Assembly: GCA_037178855.1 (NCBI GenBank) | Contig: JASJZC010000007.1 | Span: forward strand, 8,432,001-8,496,000 | Reading direction: 5' to 3' | Length of the DNA: 64,000 bases | DNA from: Oscheius sp. JU75 | Taxonomy: Eukaryota; Nematoda; Chromadorea; Rhabditida; Rhabditidae | Part shown: piece after piece, positions 36,614-49,153 of the stretch | Numbering within the stretch: the stretch's first letter is position 1 | How the letters are laid out: each line of letters begins with the position of its first letter | Program-made: the position numbers and the translations under genes | The notes under the pieces: generated by a model | Seen by the model: the letters and a program-made list of their open reading frames with translations, nothing else | Databases searched by the model: none | Told to the model about the DNA's origin: nothing

Positions 36614-38191
36614 CTAATAGAGACCGCAGCCCTGAAGATTGGCTTGGATAATCATGTCGATGACAGAGTCGAGAATAATTTGCACCTAAAAACATCTGTT
36701 AACGATTTCAAAACATCAGGTTTTACCTGGTTTGTGTCAGTGGCACACGTTTGATGCATATAGATGGTTTTCTCCGGATTAGCATTGAGACCCTCGAATT
36801 TCTCCTCTATGAATTTTGTCGCCTGGTCATAGTCCATTTCACCTGAAGAATAAAAGTTGAGCCCCTGTGAGAATCAAAGCTCGTCATAGTGCACACCTTC
36901 CCAAGAATCAGGCTTTCAAAGTTTGTGGCCTGATTAACCCCGATGGGAAAGAAGAAAACTTCCTCCGGACTGAACACGTTTGCTGAAAACAAACCTTTGT
37001 AGTCTGGGAACGCCTTGGTTATGTTCGTCGTCTTAATCTTCTCAGCAAAGAGATCCTTCTTGTTCAAGAAGAGAATCATAGACGTGTTGATAAACCAGCG
37101 ACTGTTACAGATCGACTCGAATAGTCTCATCGACTCGATCATACGATTCTAAAACCATTCTATCAGGCACAAAAACTTGCATACCGTGCTCTCGTCCTCG
37201 AATAAAACCTGATCATATTCGGATATGGCAGCGATAAAAATAATGGCGTTTACGTCCTCGAAACAGTGGATCCACTTTTTACGCTCGGAACGCTGGCCTC
37301 CGACGTCGAAGACACTGAAAACGTCAGTATACAAAATTCACCTCTTTAGATTTTTAAAAAGCATAGCAAAAGTCGTCCATTGCATGCAAATGCTGACATA
37401 CGCTGCGTAGCATGGGAACCATGCAAAAAAGGGCGATATTTGCGATAAATCAAAAAATGTTTTTACTCACCGGAAATCGACATTTTTCATCTGGAATTTT
37501 ACTTCGACAATTCCAGTTGTTTTTATCCTAGACAGAAGAATATCCTGCTCTGTGGGCTTGTAATCAGGGGAGCTAATTCTCTCTACAGACTCGAGGAAAC
37601 TGAATGTACCATTCAATATCAACAGATTGGCAACTTACTATGCCGTACTCTCGGGCAACTGATATTCTGCTCCTCTGTTTATGGCTACGATTGAGACACC
37701 TCTATCGGCCCATAGTGACTTCATGGCTCTGGCTAGCTCCGGAGTCATAGGCTCGGATTCCTTCCCCTCTTTCACCCTGTCCAGGACTATTCTCGAATCG
37801 GCCTGAAAAAGTTAATCAGGTTGGCGGAACAGCAGCAGCAGTAGCTTACCTCACGATCTGGGTTGTCGAATGGGATTCCGAGTGTGGACATTGCACGTAG
37901 AATAACAACCATGCCCATTATTGTGTTATTGTAGACTACACTCTTCTGCTGTTCGCTTTCCTCTTTTGAGAACCCGTGATCGTGTAATATTCTGGGACAT
38001 GGTGAGTACTCTGTTAATATGATAACAAACCTCATCTGCTTTAAAACTGTACTTTTACCGCACTCTCCAGCACCTAACAACAAAAGTTTGACGACTTTCT
38101 GCTGAGCCAAGTGGCCTTGCATCATCTCCTTGTCGATGGCTTTACTTTTGTTGAGCTGCTCCTTGTCCTCCTGAGATTGACAGACTCCCAT
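36614..38191 (-). CDS. G-protein alpha subunit, GPA-3/ODR-3-like, 355 aa
   Basis: Eight exons close in frame (1068 nt, 355 aa; the family is ~354): 38191-38031, 37991-37850, 37802-37639, 37599-37471, 37314-37185, 37148-36995, 36842-36727 and 36685-36614. The N-terminus MGVCQS carries a myristoylation Gly2 and a palmitoylatable Cys4. G1 is GAGECGKST, with Cys as in the nematode sensory alpha subunits GPA-3 and ODR-3 rather than the usual Ser. Switch I has the ADP-ribosylatable Arg in [11 protein letters not shown]. Switch II is [21 protein letters not shown]4 is FLNKKDLF and G5 is TCATDTNQ. The C-terminus is GCGLY, with Cys at -4, the pertussis-toxin site of Gi/Go proteins. It should couple seven-transmembrane receptors, plausibly chemosensory ones, to downstream effectors at the plasma membrane. 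Confidence 0.95.
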
Positions 38192-41100
38192 GGCTTCTTT
38201 CTATTGTTACTACAGGCTCATCGACTGAAAAAATGACATTTGTAGGGAAGAATTGACATTGAGAAGTCAAGGAAAGGGTGGGGGATCATGATGAGGAGCA
38301 TATGCAAACATCCTGCCAGAATAGGAGCCTTTTAATTGCGCATTTGGATCAAATTTGAGAATCAAGGAGAAAGAGAGAGAGAGAGTGAGAAGGGCAGTAG
38401 AGATGAAAACGTTGGAGCAGATGTTAATTTTTATAGATCAGACTCTGGCGCAGGTGAAAATGTGAAAAGCATCAACGACGACAATTCAAGTTTTGAGCCA
38501 AAGCAAGTTATCACGATTTATACCAAAAATTGGCAGACATCACGAAATGAGACGGGAACAGATGGAACAGGAGACACAGAATCAAATTCCATGTCATTTT
38601 TTTTGTTCGATTTGAAGTGCATTGAGGAGGATAGCCGATTACTCTTTGAAAGTAATCCCTCTTCTCAATTTCCACCTGAGTCACTCGCACGTTTTTACAG
38701 AGCCAATTAGTCTTGGCTTGAGAAAGAGAGAGAAAAGAGCTTCCGTGTGTTTCGCAGGTTTTGATTTTTATCCAGCTCATTTCCTAACAATCCTTAGCAA
38801 GTTTAATTATTGAATGGCTTATAAACAGAGTGTACGGACAGTGGCAGTGACAAGAAACAGATAGTGAGATCTCACGACACGGTACACTTCAACTACTAAT
38901 TGCTTATTGAGAGTTGCACCTGAGGAACACGGCGAAATTGCGATTAGCTGACGAGTGAAAGACACATGGACGGATCAATGGCTGTCAGAGCGGAAATTAA
39001 CCTAATGATAACTGCCCCCTGACAATAAAGACTGAAACTTTCGAGAGAAGAAATGATAGCGCCCCAACCCCCCTCTTGTTAACATCCTACTGTTTCCTGT
39101 TGGACTTTTGTGTGCAGCTGGAGGCGTTAATGTCTACAATTATCTCTTAACATGGAGAATAATAACAAGGCATCAGAAAAACAACATCAGAGGTTGAGAA
39201 GGTGATTGGGATTTCATAACAGGGAAGATAGAAGATAGTAGCTTGACAGTTCGAAACTAAAATCAATGTAAGCCCTTGATCCGGCCAAAATTTTGTTGTT
39301 TCGACGGAATCGCGTTCCCAGTCTCTCTGAAAGTCTCGAGGCAAGGGAAATAACGAACTGCACAATATTCTCACCATGGACTGTGTCACGAGAAGAAGAC
39401 TTAATTGCCGGAATCTGGATGGAGATCGAAAGGTGGAAATTGATAGCCGTCACAGAATGGAGGCTGTTCCTGTCAGGATGCTAGCCAGATTGAACAGAGT
39501 ATAGCAAAAACTTCAACAAATGCACGAGCCGGCCTCGTACAAATACTAAAAGACTCTCATTAAAAAAACTTCACCTTCCATGGTGGTAACGGTTTTGCTC
39601 AAAACTAAAGACTACAACGATGGAAATGGACAGATTTGTACCGCTACCGAAGCGGTACGGGAGAGTGCATTTGTACAGGAGTACGGTTCGGGAGAGAACA
39701 AGTCATGTTACCAAGATAATGCGCGTGAGAATTAATCGACATATCAAGACACTTTGTCCGGCTCACATCTTTATAGGCTGACACAACTAGATTTAAATTA
39801 CTTAATGATTCCTGGGTATCAAGCCATCGGAGACAAAATACATATGCTGTAGAGGCAAAAATTATTATTTTCCATAAGATAGGAAGAGCACGTCTCCAAT
39901 GAACGATGCTAGAAATGATTCTCAAATATCTGTAGACGCGATAAACGGCAAGTCATTTGTGGATAACGAGCAGTGTTAAACTGCTACGGTAGGATTACTG
40001 ACTTCAAATAGGTTTCAGATATAGAATACCCCTACTGCTTGCCCTCTCACCTACTACTGTGATTTCGTTATCCAACAACTACAAGTTTTTTTTTAACAGT
40101 CTTGCTGAAAAAATTGGCTCCTCTGACTTTTGTGCTAGCCAACGCTATGAAAGGGACAAGTTATTTTTTTAGACGGGGATTAGATCTTATTGGGGTACCA
40201 TAAGGTTGTCTGACTCTCAATGGAAAAGTAGGAAGCAAAAGCTAAAGACACGCTAGAACAGCTCCAAAGACAAAACCTGAGACTAATTTTAAAATCATCT
40301 AAAAATGTGTTGTTTTGACCATGCCTATAAAATATATATCTATATTTATAGATTTTCATCAATAATGAATCTGGGAACAAAAATACGACCACCGGTGTGG
40401 AAATTTGTACGTCAAAGCGGGCCGTATTGTTAATTTAGTCAGTGACGCGAGTTATCTACAATAAGACAGACGTTTTTGAGAGGAGCTCTGGCTGAAAACA
40501 ATTGATATTAGTTGAGCTATGAGCCGCTAAAAGGTGCGAGAAACACGCAAACTGTGGGTAACAGTGGGAAAAAACTGGAGTTCGGAAAAGCAGATCCAAT
40601 GGGGATCTGCAATTTTGGTAAGATGATTTGATTTCATTTTCAAAAAATTCGGCTATAGTAAATGACTGATGGACAATGGTGGGGTAGGAGATTTACGTCA
40701 GTATCTAATTATTATCGAACTGTTTCATATAATTTCAGCATTAACAAGCCAGTTTAAGCTTTTCAAAAATGGGAAAAACTGTATTGTGCCGTCTGAGAAT
40801 AGGTTTGCCAGCCTATTACGTTTTGTGATTGTCCTGCCCACTTAATTATACGTCAAGGGCTGTCTTCAGACCTTAAAAACCGTGACACGCATCCGAAGAG
40901 AAAAAACGCAAGCCGGAAAATGGATGTACGCACTACCTCTCTCTTAAACGACTTGTGTTTTTTAATTGTCAGTGTCACAATCTTTCTCTTTTCAATGAAA
41001 AGTGAAGGTTGCTAGGAAACTGCGTACATATCATTCGTAACAAATTACGTTTTCCAGCTGGTCTGATCGACACAAACAGTCTCTAGGATGCATTTCTTTA

Positions 41101-42527
41101 GAAGAGGCGAATGCACACATACTGTGTCAAAGAACAGGAGACGAGACGGTACTGCAGACAGATAGGCCTTGTACCCATTAACAGGATTAGCGAAGGGGGT
41201 GGTGGCAAATATGAAAAGGATACGGTATTTCCACGAAAAGGAAACAAATCGAAACAGTGAGAGAGTCAGGTGTATCGGAAATAAACGACATGTCTCTCTC
41301 GCGATATTGGTTTTATGGTTATGCAATCATGTCTCCTAGTTAAGTAAATTGGAGACGTGACGAGGCTGTACAAGACACTTTTTTGGTCTCGTCTAGCAAA
41401 CAGGGACGTCCGGAATGCTTCGCCTAATTTGACCTATTTCATATAAAAACCCTTGATTAGGAGTTTCAAGCAGAGTTCATACATCGACAATATTCCGACA
41501 GGTAGGCGGACTCAATGATCCAAATGACCCACGGGAGTTTTCCTCTATTTTCCAGACTCCCCTTTCTTGCTGCTGATCAAGAAAACAAAGTTTAGAGACT
41601 GATTGCCTATTATCTACAATCGAGACATAATCAGGGGGATGCCCCAGCTTGCAAGATTGTACCAACCCCGTGCTCAAATTTGGAGCCTGAGCGACAGTGT
41701 GACGGCAATTTCCCACCTGCCCCGGAATGACGTTTGAAGCTTAAATAGGAACTGAAGAGGAAATGATCTCATTTTTGAATACAGGTAAGCAGGCAGGCAT
41801 GTGAGACATCGGCCCTCAACTGTGATCATCAGAGAATTGCAGCAAATTGGCGTTTCTTGCGTACGTGAAAAAGCAAAGAGAAGAGGAGTTCTAACTGAGC
41901 CACTAAGAGAGAGAATATGATAAAAACGCTTCTTCATGCTCTTCTGACTAAGAAAACTGGGTGATCTCTCGCTCGGAAGCACGTAAAAGGGTTTAATCTA
42001 ATTAATGAAAGAGTGCAAAAAGCCGCAAGACGAAAACTTTTAGAATGTCTAGGTTTATTCTAAGAGGTTTTCACCTGGCTCAGAAGAAACAGTCGGCTTG
42101 GTGAAGCTCGTAAAAAGAAACGTTCGAGGCTCAACCCAGGTGCAACTGGTGACGCCTAGCCTTTGCCCCCACTTTCAGTTAATTAAATAGAAACAAAACA
42201 TGAGTGTTGTTGGGTCAAGATGACGACAACAAACCATATCAAAAAGTCGCTTCAAAAGTGAAGAGCCCTGATATAACAGCAACAATCATGCGGAGACTAT
42301 GCCTTTTATGAAGCTGGGCGGGTTAACATTATCGCGGGAAATTTGATGAGCCAGCAGTTAGAGAGAAGTTATAGAAGTGTCCCTCCGAGATTATAAAATC
42401 TGAAAAGTTGAAGTAAAGATTGGCTCTGCAAATTACCAGTTCCAGACGGGTGGTATAACATTCTCTACGCTGTGAAACTGGAAGTCTGCTACTTCCAACT
42501 ATCTTTTCGGGTACTACCAAGCTTATA
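38192..42527. other. Intergenic, nothing recognised
   Basis: Upstream of the G-alpha gene. No coding gene seen. An 8-bp-arm palindrome (GTACCGCT/AGCGGTAC) lies at about 39637-39657. The Met-initiated 38336-38710 frame is low-complexity and unsupported. Confidence 0.45.
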
Positions 42528-43065
42528 CAGGGTGGCCGATAAGTATTGGCGCGTAAAAAATGCGTTTTTCTTCGAAATCAGAAAACTTTTTGCACATTAG
42601 GTGGCTAGATATGATGAAAAACATCTCGTAAACTTATTTTTTCACACTCAGAACGAGAGATTTACTTTTAAATTTGCACAGTGGTGGAAACTGCGACTTG
42701 TGCGGCGCAAGTGACATGGCAAAAAATGAATTACGTATAAATCCTATATGGTGCGTTTCGAATAGCTTGAACCTAAGTTTCTACATTGTTAGATCAATTA
42801 TGATGCCTTCGGTATTCGAAGAACGGGAAGATTATTCTCTGGCGGATTGTTTGGGATTGCTCTTTTTTAGATTGATTTTGCCAAGGGGATGAAAGTGGTA
42901 TCCGTTGTTTTCTAGACAAACCGAAAAACTCTATAACATGAGACTATGTTGGTCGGATAGAGCATAAAATTAAGTGTTATCAGCCTATATACAAGCCTTT
43001 AAGATGAACTGTGGGAAACAATGACTCTATATGAGTAAGCGCGCCAATACTTATCGGCTACCCTG
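42528..43065. mobile_element. Mariner-type MITE, 538 bp, with TIRs and TA target site
   Basis: The left end reads CAGGGTGGCCGATAAGTATT then GGCGCG (42528-42553). The right end (43040-43065) is its inverse complement with one mismatch in 26 bp. Both ends are flanked by TA (42526-42527 and 43066-43067), the target duplication of Tc1/mariner elements. The interior holds no transposase. The longest frame, 72 codons at 42674-42892, has no DDE/DDD motif. It is therefore non-autonomous and depends on a transposase elsewhere. TIRs this well kept suggest recent activity. Confidence 0.93.
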
Positions 43066-43067
43066 TA

Positions 43068-44387
43068 TTACTTTCGCGATGGTTATTAAAGTTATAGAGC
43101 AGACCAGATTTTACAACTTCTTAAAGTCTCCTTAACCTGGAAATTGCAATCCTTTGTCTGTAGATGTCTTGGCTTATTCTCATCATACATGCTTATTCTC
43201 CGGGTTCACACCTTGAATACTTGCTTCAATTGTTAAACTATTTTTACGAAGTTGTAGTTCTAATCTGCTCTACAACTTTGCAGAGCACTGCAAAGCGCAC
43301 ATGCGCTATAATCTACTCAAAAAGTTTGTCAGAAATTGCAAATTCCAGTTTCACAGCTTAGAGTGCTTGCGACTCGAAACATTGTCTTTTACGTTAATAT
43401 CTAAAGGATAGCGTATACATTGTGGTAGAAATGTGTTCCATATTTTAAGCATTCGTTGCTTCACTCGGAAAACCCGATTTCGTTAATAACGATTGAAATA
43501 TCTGAAATAGCTAGTTGAAAGTATTGCTTACAACTCTATTTCCATACTTCGCCTTCGAAGAAAGGCCAAACAATTCCTGACGTTAGCATATTTTCAGAGT
43601 GCGTAACCGTGCCCTATTTGAAAAGCTTCAGTTTCAGCTAAATTTATCACTAACCCACATTTATCATTTACACATTTTTTCCTTAACCCACCGATAAAAA
43701 AATAAGGATTTCTCTAACGCTAATTTTTGCAGACATTTAACTTTTAACAGCATTAGATTTAAAGGACTGGTTACCGTAGTGCAAGGAGGGATTCCCTTTC
43801 GCTTCAGAGCAGAGTAGTCTGCAGAAAGCTAGCTGCAAAGGATAAAAGTTGCAAAGCTAATTTATGAACAGCAAGAATCTAGTAAATTTCTATTGTAGAA
43901 GGCATAAAAAATAGCATTTCAAACGATTAATGACTTCTCGGGTTATCATGTTCTGGTAATGTACTATCTGAAGCTGAGCTTTTGACATTAATTTTTTTTT
44001 CCGCGACAGAAGGAATGTTTCCGTTTTGATTTGACCTCAAAGTTTCAACATTTTATAATAGCAGAAGAGAGCAATCCGTCTAAGAGTCGACCAGCTGTCG
44101 ACCTCCGGTTGTCCTTATCAGATAGTTCCTTCCGTCAGTTCCGAGCCACACATGAAGGATCGTCTGCCGTCTCTCCACGAAAAGGAAGGCAAGGATGAAC
44201 AGGTTGGGTCTTCTTCCTGAATAGCGTTCCCGTTTTAACAAATGGCCGACACACGTGGACGCGCGTGTTGCTAGGGTCATTCTTTTGGTGTGTTCTACCC
44301 CCGTTTTGGTATTCGTACACTAAGGCGATTATTCATTTCTGGCTACTCAAATTCGCTGCTTATTCCTAAAACCCTTTTTAGAGTCCC
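43068..44387. other. Intergenic, upstream of ENPP gene
   Basis: No gene supported. A minus-strand 66-codon frame at 44080-44280 has a protein-like end but no splice or family support. The ENPP promoter and 5' UTR should lie at the 3' end. Confidence 0.45.
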
Positions 44388-47300
44388 ATGATTGGTCCGG
44401 AGACGCCGCACAGGACCTCGTCCAATGGAGCCATCGAGCTAGGAGGTAAGTGTTAAAGACTAAAAAAGGAAAAAAACTGATCAGAGATTCATAACTGTGA
44501 AAGAGGGGCCCAACCAAAATGTGTGAGAGTATTTTCCTCTTTATTGGTCCGTTTATATTGCTTTTAGATGCCTCTCAAAACTTTTTAAATATTCCTCTCT
44601 CTGGAAAAACACCATAATGCGCTGTGTCCCAATACCTCCCAGTACAGGTGACCTATACTGTTATCCAAAAACGACAGACACCATCTCTGATCCTATTTAC
44701 TCTCCTCTCAGACCCCCTGTTTCGCATCGTTTAACTCACTTCCGTTGTCATTTTCTCACGCTATTCTTGATATTGATATGACGTTTTTCCTTTTCTGCGT
44801 CAAAAGACGTTTTTGAAATTAAGGGGGTGAAACAGTAAAGCTCTGCACACCTAGTCCCTGAACAAAAACGACCAAATATTTGATAATGTGACCAAGTGTT
44901 TAGGTGATCTTCCTCCGCGCCGCTCCTGGTTCAGCAGCAAATTCAATCACGTATACGGACTGCTTTGTCTTCTCGCCGTCGTAATGATCGCCATTCTCGT
45001 CACATGTATTGTTATAGCTTTTCGTCTCTCATCCGTATGCATTTCTGTATTTTTCACAAGTCGTAGTTTTAGGTAGAATCTCGAGCACAGGCCACCGCTG
45101 AGCAGATTCCAAAAAGTATTAACAAAGCTGTAGAGGTGAGATTTTGCGGGAGACTACATCATTTCAAGCTTATACAGGGGTTCAAATCCCAGTTTCCCGC
45201 AGGTCTATTCCCACTTCCGCCACCCACGATACCCAAATTCGAGCCACCTTCGGGAGTGGAACCGATCGTGCCATCTTTACATGGTCCTGCGGAAAGAAGG
45301 ACCCAGCCAACCTTTTCATCCTGGCCGGACAATTGCAACAAAAAGTGTCAGAGAGCAGAGTAAGTTCAAGTCTTTAATACTAAGAGGTTCCTTTTTCAGT
45401 TTCTCCAAACCCCCATTGGTAATTCTGAGTTTTGACGGTTTCACCAGAGAGTATTTGGATCGTGGGATCGTCTCAGCGTTTGAGAAAGTGGCGAGCTGCG
45501 GAGCAACTGCAGAGGTCAGTCGAAGGCAATGTGATAACAGTCATATGCAGAGAGTCATACCCTCCTACCCGTCCAGGACGTTCCCTAATCACTACACAAT
45601 AGTGACGGGACTGTACCCGGAATCTCATGGTGTCGTAGACAACTATGTCTTCGATCCGACAGTCTCTCCAAACTTGGAGAATATGAAAACGACCAAATTT
45701 CATAGGCTCTGGCAAGGAGATCCAATTTGGAGTATTTACAAGAGACAGACGGGTGGAAAAGCAGCCTGTCTATTTTATCCTGGCTGTACCTATAACGCTT
45801 CCGGTAGATTCTACACTAGAAAAGAGTGACTGTCTGAAATTTAAGGATATCCTCCAGACGTAGCGCCCCCATACAACAAAGATCTGCCGTTTAGGAACCG
45901 ATTTGAGCAGGTGTGCTAAGTTTCGCTCGAGTAAAAAATATTGTTCAGGTCAGGCACTGGCTCAGACAGCCATCCGATCAGAGACCGGGCTTGATTACTG
46001 CCTACTTTGACCAGCCAGACACTATTGGGCATTATCAGATTGATGATGATGATATAAATCAACAGCTCGTTGAACTCGATCGTTTGCTTGATCAGTTCTT
46101 GAACAGTTTGAGTGAGGACGGTCTACTTAACTGCATCAATCTGTTGCTGATCTCCGACCACGGTAAATAAAATCCAGTCTGAGAGTCAAGGTGCTTTAGG
46201 TATGCAGAAACTCACAAAAACTGTTGTATTGCGTCAAGAAATGGATATTACGGGTCTGATTGGAACGCCTGGAGTGGTGGGAAGAATCTACATTAATGAC
46301 ACTCGTAATTGCTGTCTTTGCGACAAAATACAAATTTTCAGGTCGCCAAGTTAACGAGGTTTCTCGACCCTTTCAATGCAAGAAAGGCGAAGAGATGCGC
46401 ATATTTACTAGGGAGAACATGCCCACAAGGAAGCACTACAGTAAGACACCAAAAGTAGGCGATTTGGTGCTGCAAGGAGAAGCTGGAACAACATTCATTC
46501 CGTATATGAGACCTATACAAAAGTACAAGAAAGGTTTAGCACCGAAGCGGACGATTACCATCTTACAGCTGACCATGGCTATGACTACCATCTAACAAAT
46601 ATGCACACGATTTTCTTTGGATTGGGACCAAACATCAAGCCGAAATCTGTTCTGCCAGCTTTTCAGAACATTGAATACCTAAATCTTTTCATGGGTAAGA
46701 AACACACATTGCTGGAAACCAAAAAGTTGCAGATCTTTTGGAACTGGAACATGTACCAAACAATGGAACCAGAGGATTAATGAATGACGTGCTGGTCGAG
46801 CCAGTAGCTGAAGAAACACCGAAATCTGAAGTGATACCGTAGGTTCGAATCGATAATCAGTGGATTTTAAATTTCAGTGAATGCCCTCTGAGCTTGCAGT
46901 TCCCTGGCCTCAAAGCTTGCAACAATTGTCCCCAAGACGAGCAAAACAGAATGAATCAGGCACTTTGGTCCTGTTCAACAGATCTCGGATTCTTTAATCG
47001 TCAGATTCCACAATTCGGATCCAACAGAGCCGTTTGCTTCCAAAACTTTTGCAACAAGACCCTAATCACAGGAATAGGGAAAGGTTGGTGCTCGAACTAC
47101 TGGGATGGTTACGGCTACAATTCACGAGAGATTAGGGCTGCTACGCAGTGTTCCGAATACTCATACTTATAGAATATTTATGAAACTAAGATAATTAAAA
47201 CCTTCATCAGGTTGCCACTTGACATACAAGTGCATTTTTTTGCTAATACATAATGAACTAAGTGGTTGCTTGAAACTTCCCGTAGTAAAACAGCAGCACA

Positions 47301-48083
47301 ATGTAAATTTTACAGACAAAACATCCGTCGTCATTGAGAATCTTTCTTCTGAAGACAATCTTGCCACTAATGATTGCGAAGTAACAAACCAAAAGTATGC
47401 CGCAGACAAGTGCAGAGCCGTGAATGGAACCTCATCCTCTAGACGGTATCTATCAGCTAATCTTCATTCGGGTATCACTTGCCTTTCAGTGTAAACAAAA
47501 AATAACTTCAGAGTTCGCCAAAATATCTGGCTCTGAATTCAACTTTGGAGAAGGATTTTCCTCTAGTAAGTTCACAAGGAAGAAGCTTACCGTTTTTACA
47601 GCATATATTGATGTCTTGAACGACCTAACAATGGATTACGTTTCAAGATTCAAAAAACTGATTGTGATAAGTGGTGTGGCTTATGATTTCAACAAGGATG
47701 GACTTGCAGACGTCCCGCAAACGTAACTTTTAGTATTTATTTATTGCTAGTTGAAAAGTTCCAGCACCCCTCCTACACACCTCTTCCGAATTCTCATATC
47801 ATGCTCAGGCCCAGAGGGTACCAATGGTTATTGCCAGGACTACAATGACATGTCTATACTGTCTTTCATCTTTCCCATTGTACAAAACGATATTAACTGT
47901 TTGGTAAGAAGAAAACTCTCAACCACTCAGGTATCTATTCAGCCGGCAGACAAGCTTCTGCTAGAGTACACTGCCAGGATCAAAGACGTCGAGCTTCTTA
48001 CTGGTCTAGACTTCTTCCCGAGAGACGTCCCGTATCCAGCTTTACTTCGCCTACGAACACATATCAACATGCAGCTTTGGTAG
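44388..48083 (+). CDS. Ecto-nucleotide pyrophosphatase/phosphodiesterase (ENPP)
   Basis: A multi-exon type II membrane protein. Exons to 46838 close in phase: 44388-44445, 44904-45034, 45073-45135, 45178-45359, 45400-45514, 45551-45803, 45846-45910, 45949-46162, 46200-46304, 46342-46501, 46540-46694 and 46733-46838. Later exons start at 46878, 47490, 47602 and 47759; joining between ~47085 and 47490 is uncertain. A cytoplasmic tail and one TM helix (LLAVVMIAILVTCIVIAF) come first. The catalytic domain has the metal Asp (ILSFDGF), nucleophile Thr (PSRTFPNHY), DQPDTIGH, SDHG plus Met, and ADHGYD, so all six zinc ligands and the nucleophile are present. A degenerate nuclease-like domain follows (VISGVAYDFNKDGL, RIKDVELLTGLDFF). 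ENPPs hydrolyse extracellular nucleotides or phospholipids at the cell surface. Paired somatomedin-B domains, as in ENPP1-3, are not seen. AATAAA at 48131. Confidence 0.92.
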
Positions 48084-48130
48084 AGCTTATTGGTCTGAAA
48101 TGACGGGTCAAGATATTTCGAGTACAGGTC

Positions 48131-48136
48131 AATAAA
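48131..48136 (+). terminator. Polyadenylation signal AATAAA
   Basis: AATAAA 48 nt after the ENPP stop codon. Confidence 0.6.
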
Positions 48137-49153
48137 CGATTGTTACTTAGCAAACTTATCTCACCAGCATTTTGCTTTACGCCAAAAATGCATGCAAATT
48201 GTGCAACCTACCGGACCAGCAATTTAGTTTTAGTTTTAAGAAGTTTTTCGAAAGCTACTTGCTGATAAGTTAGCGGGGGCAAGAATTTGTACGGCTCGTG
48301 GGAGAGTCGACTGGTTTGTCAAACAGAGACGACCATGTTACTAGAGCATACAGTGCTCTTGCAAACCTTTTATGTTCGAACACCATTCTTGATAACAGGC
48401 AGGATTTTATTGATTTTTTTTGTTGACTGCAATATTCATTGTTAGGTCATCAACAGGAACTAGACGATCACAGTCGTTGTGGAAAGGACGTGTCATCGCA
48501 AATCGCGTGAAAAACAAAAGGGACCATTTGGAGTGGGAGACGGGGTCTCTCAAAAACTTCTCATCGTATTTATCCACTTGGGTTCTGTGGGAAAAGGCAT
48601 TCTCTATAGCTACAAGAGAAACAATTGATGAAATGGAAGATGAGTCTGTCCACCACATAAAAGCGTCAGTCAGGTTTCCGAGAAATTCTTTTGATTGCCC
48701 TCAGTTATGACATTTCGACACTCCTAACTTTATCTAGAGCGGCGCCGCAGACGGCTCGTAAGAATAACTAATATCTGTCCGTATGTTTTTTGCACAGTTT
48801 TAGTAAAAAACTTCATTCAAGTTTTTCAGCTTGAAGACTTGCTCCAATCGCCAAATGATATTCTGTAAAGTTTTTTGATCTACGAGGGGAGCAATATTAA
48901 CGACAATGCACCAAAAACCTTTTATAATCAAATGGTTTATCCGTAGGACTAGGTTTTTTTCAAGCTTCAGAGCTTCGAATTTTGACACAAGCGAAGTTCT
49001 GGAGTACAATCGCTTAAAGGAACCTTTTCGAGTCAGTCAAAATACTGACTTTGTTCAGTTTGGACAAACATTTGAGTCTGGTCCATTCAGTATGGCGTAC
49101 CAATGTTTCTTATCTAATCTTTCGAGCCATATCATCCTGTCAAACACCTGAAT
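48137..49153. other. Intergenic, nothing recognised
   Basis: Open frames overlap on both strands at about 48407-48710. Neither shows a recognisable domain, and I could not decide whether either is an exon. No other signal seen. Confidence 0.45.

Noticed and set aside
44080-44320. Minus-strand frames with a protein-like ending
   Set aside because: No upstream or downstream exons, and the stretch is in the 5' flank of the opposite-strand ENPP gene.
47890-47940. Apparent 27-nt intron GTAAGA...CTCAG in the last ENPP exon
   Set aside because: Too short to be credible and a multiple of three with an open frame, so it is more likely coding.
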